A stretch of DNA of 64,000 nt from assembly GCA_027574665.1 (NCBI GenBank), contig CM050690.1:64761905-64825904 (forward strand), in the 5' to 3' direction. A program made the position numbers and the translations under genes. The notes beneath the pieces were generated by a model. It was not told the origin of the DNA. It did no database searches and saw only the letters and a program-made list of their open reading frames with translations. This document shows, piece by piece, positions 61,701 through 64,000 of the stretch. The DNA comes from Rhynochetos jubatus. Its lineage: Eukaryota > Chordata > Aves > Eurypygiformes > Rhynochetidae. Positions within the stretch are counted from its first letter, which is position 1; the number at the start of each line of letters is the position of its first letter.

Positions 61701-64000
61701 GGAAGAGTCAGTCCTCCACATGCTTCTTGTGAGGGGTAATCCTCTTTTTGTGCTGGCCAGTTGTTCTTGGATAGCAGGCAGTGGCTTCTGCTGAGGGACT
61801 GGGCTTGGCTTCTGCTGGCACAGCTCCTCCTGGGACCCTCTTTCTGCTGTGCTTAAGGCAACTAAGCTCATGATTATGGTTCTTGCTGAGTGAGAAGCTG
61901 GTTTTCCCCTTTTCCTCTGTCACTCCCAACCCTGTCACAGGGAGAGATTGGAGATCTCTCACCAGATTCTTCCGCAGCTGGGGGAAGCTCCCTCAGGGTT
62001 GGTCATGAGCTCACACCCACCAGCTTCCTTTGCTTAATCCAAGAAAATCCTTTTATTGGTATTTTGCTAGCTGGAGTTAAACCACACTGTAGTTAATATT
62101 TTTACACTTAAACAATGGAGTGATACCTCTGTATAGTATTCTAGCAGTCAAGGAATGTCTTTTTGCAAAACAGTATAAAAGGCTGAAATGCAAGAGTAGC
62201 AGTACTTGCATTTTAGTTGCGTAAAAATTCTGCGTGGCTGTTACAGGTACTCGGTGTATTAGCTGTCGTCGCTGCATTTGATGGTAAATTAACTAGGAGT
62301 GTGGGTGGGAGAATTAAGAAAGTCTAAATGTTCCACAAATGTTTGCTCAGTGAAAGCTGTATTTCGAAGGTTGCAAAGGTTAAATCCCTATATTTAATTC
62401 AACATATCGCTTGATGGTGAGAGCTTCAACACTAGCCTTATGCTGTGCATTTTCTGCAAAATGAAGTGTGATGCTTTTCTGCTTATTTTTCTCTACTTAA
62501 GTACTAGGGATTTGAGATAAAGAAAATGTTGGATTTTATTCTCCCCACTGTGTTTAGCTTTGTTTTTCCTTTGGCAGGAAAGCTGGTTGGTCTGGTTTTT
62601 CTAGGATGGAGTCATTACTGTATTAACTTTCCTGGCCTGGTAAAAGATTTTTTTTTTTTTTTAATAGCATGTATACCATGGCCTATACACAAAAATAATT
62701 GAAATATTATTAAATTACCTCTACTTATAAATTACATTTAAAGTATGTAATTAAATACTCATCCCAGGTTATAGGAGACTACAATGAAGTATGAAGTTTT
62801 GAAGGATTTATGAAAAGTAATTGGGTGGTTCAAGGTGAAGACCACACAGGGCAGAGCAGCAGGAGGCAGCCCCAGCAAGCTTGGACATGAGCACTAGTAA
62901 CCTCTGGGTGAACTGCAGGTGCAGGCTGTCCTTGCTGGAGAAAACCAACTTCCTTTGGCCTTATTGAGAGTTACCTGTATCCTCTTGTACAGGAGAGGTC
63001 AAGAAGATCTGTGTGAGTGGAGCAGGGGGACAGTATGTGCTGATGTCTCTGCACTTTAAGAGTCTGACACCAGAGTAAACACCCTGACTGCCAAAAAATA
63101 CCCAAAACCCAGCAGGAAAAACATCTGTGCTTTGGAGTGTGATTCCTGCAGGCACTGAGCTAGGGCCTTCCATGCCTGAGGCTCAGGTGGAAATGGCTGA
63201 GGTGAAGGCCTCCCCATGCCTAAGAGACATCACGTGTCTAATCCAGAAAATCCTGTTTCTGCTTTGCCACTGGATGTGGCAAAACAAAGTTCTTCCATGC
63301 TCTCAACGTTCTCCCCACAAGAAAATCTATGGAAAAAGAGAAGGAAGAGGAGCAGTGCTCTTTTTTATCCACTACATTAAGGATTATGAAGGTCTAGAAT
63401 CAATGTGTAAAGGGGATTTCAGCTCATATGTCTCCTTATCCTAAGACAAAGCTCCTACCTCCAAGTTGAAAGGTCGGTAGTGATTGAATATTTTTATTTT
63501 CTCCTAGCGAAACTATTCTACTTTGCTTAATGTATTTAGGTTTTCATTGGCACACTGTCACCTTGCATCCTATTTATTAACAGTGACCTAGTAGGATGTG
63601 ACCTAACGCTGCAAAATGTGAAATAAAAACATGAAGGGATGATCTCTGCATTGCTTTCCACATTCTCAGTGCCTTCAACAATGAAGTGAACAATTAATAT
63701 GCAGCAAAACTTCACAAAAATCTCATATTCATCCTCAAGAGCAATGAATTCCCTTATTTCATCAGTGATTTCATAACATAATGGCAAGCATGACATCCCC
63801 ACACAGGGGTGCTTGGTTGCAGAGCTGTAAAGGAATACTTGTTTTTCATTTGAGCTTGATAGTTTATGGCTTTTTAACCAGTATATATCTTCCCTCTTTT
63901 TTGTTAAGCCTCTCTCTTTATTTCACAAAACACTACCACATAGCAGGCAATTGGAAAAAAAAAAAAATCACATCTGTTGGAAACTAGGTAGTGGTAACAG

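Larger units (their letters stand above)
50120..64000. other. Intergenic region upstream of F2RL1
   Basis: About 14 kb without a supported gene. By synteny F2R should lie further to the right, outside the window, and I see no exon of it here. Contents are two CR1 fragments, a TA-rich microsatellite at 52218-52246, a T run at 62648-62662 and an A run near 63954-63967. Frames such as 59888-60235 and 60455-60931 (plus strand) have no recognised motif. Confidence 0.6.

Overview
The window is vertebrate, almost certainly avian, genomic DNA. Genes are split by GT-AG introns, exons are a small fraction of the sequence, and the interspersed repeats are bird-type: CR1 LINE 3' ends carrying the ATTCTRTG-type terminal octamers, and a roughly 1 kb ERVL-like solo LTR. 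There is no bacterial or phage signal. The long frames outside the three genes look like chance frames or repeat shadows.

Three protein-coding genes could be assembled exon by exon, all on the minus strand. From right to left they are F2RL1 (protease-activated receptor 2; exon 1 at 49661-49727, exon 2 at 44516-45621; 390 aa), S100Z (coding exons 23303-23443 and 21939-22097; 99 aa) and CRHBP (corticotropin-releasing-hormone-binding protein; seven exons, 8666 down to 794; 322 aa). All splice phases join cleanly, and the S100Z and CRHBP products have the same lengths as I recall for the human proteins. The order F2RL1 - S100Z - CRHBP is the human chromosome 5q13 order. In birds that block is expected on the Z chromosome; this is inference from known synteny, not something visible in the sequence.

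Layout: 1-8.9 kb is CRHBP with its 3'UTR, introns and TATA promoter. 8.9-21 kb is intergenic and holds one notable cluster of transcription-factor motifs near 17.5 kb. 21-24.4 kb is S100Z, including a candidate non-coding first exon. 24.4-42.9 kb is intergenic with an old CR1 copy, a degenerate interstitial telomeric repeat (30.64-30.77 kb), a CR1 reverse-transcriptase remnant, an ERVL-like solo LTR (32.95-33.98 kb) and a younger CR1 (40.3 kb). 42.9-49.8 kb is F2RL1. 49.2-50.1 kb is its CpG island. 50.1-64 kb is intergenic with two more CR1 copies.

The genes share a neighbourhood, not a pathway: a secreted neuropeptide-binding protein, a cytosolic EF-hand protein and a protease-activated GPCR. 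I found no undescribed multi-gene system. The most interesting gene-level observation is the PAR2 tethered ligand, which reads SFAGQK where mammals have SLIGKV or SLIGRL.
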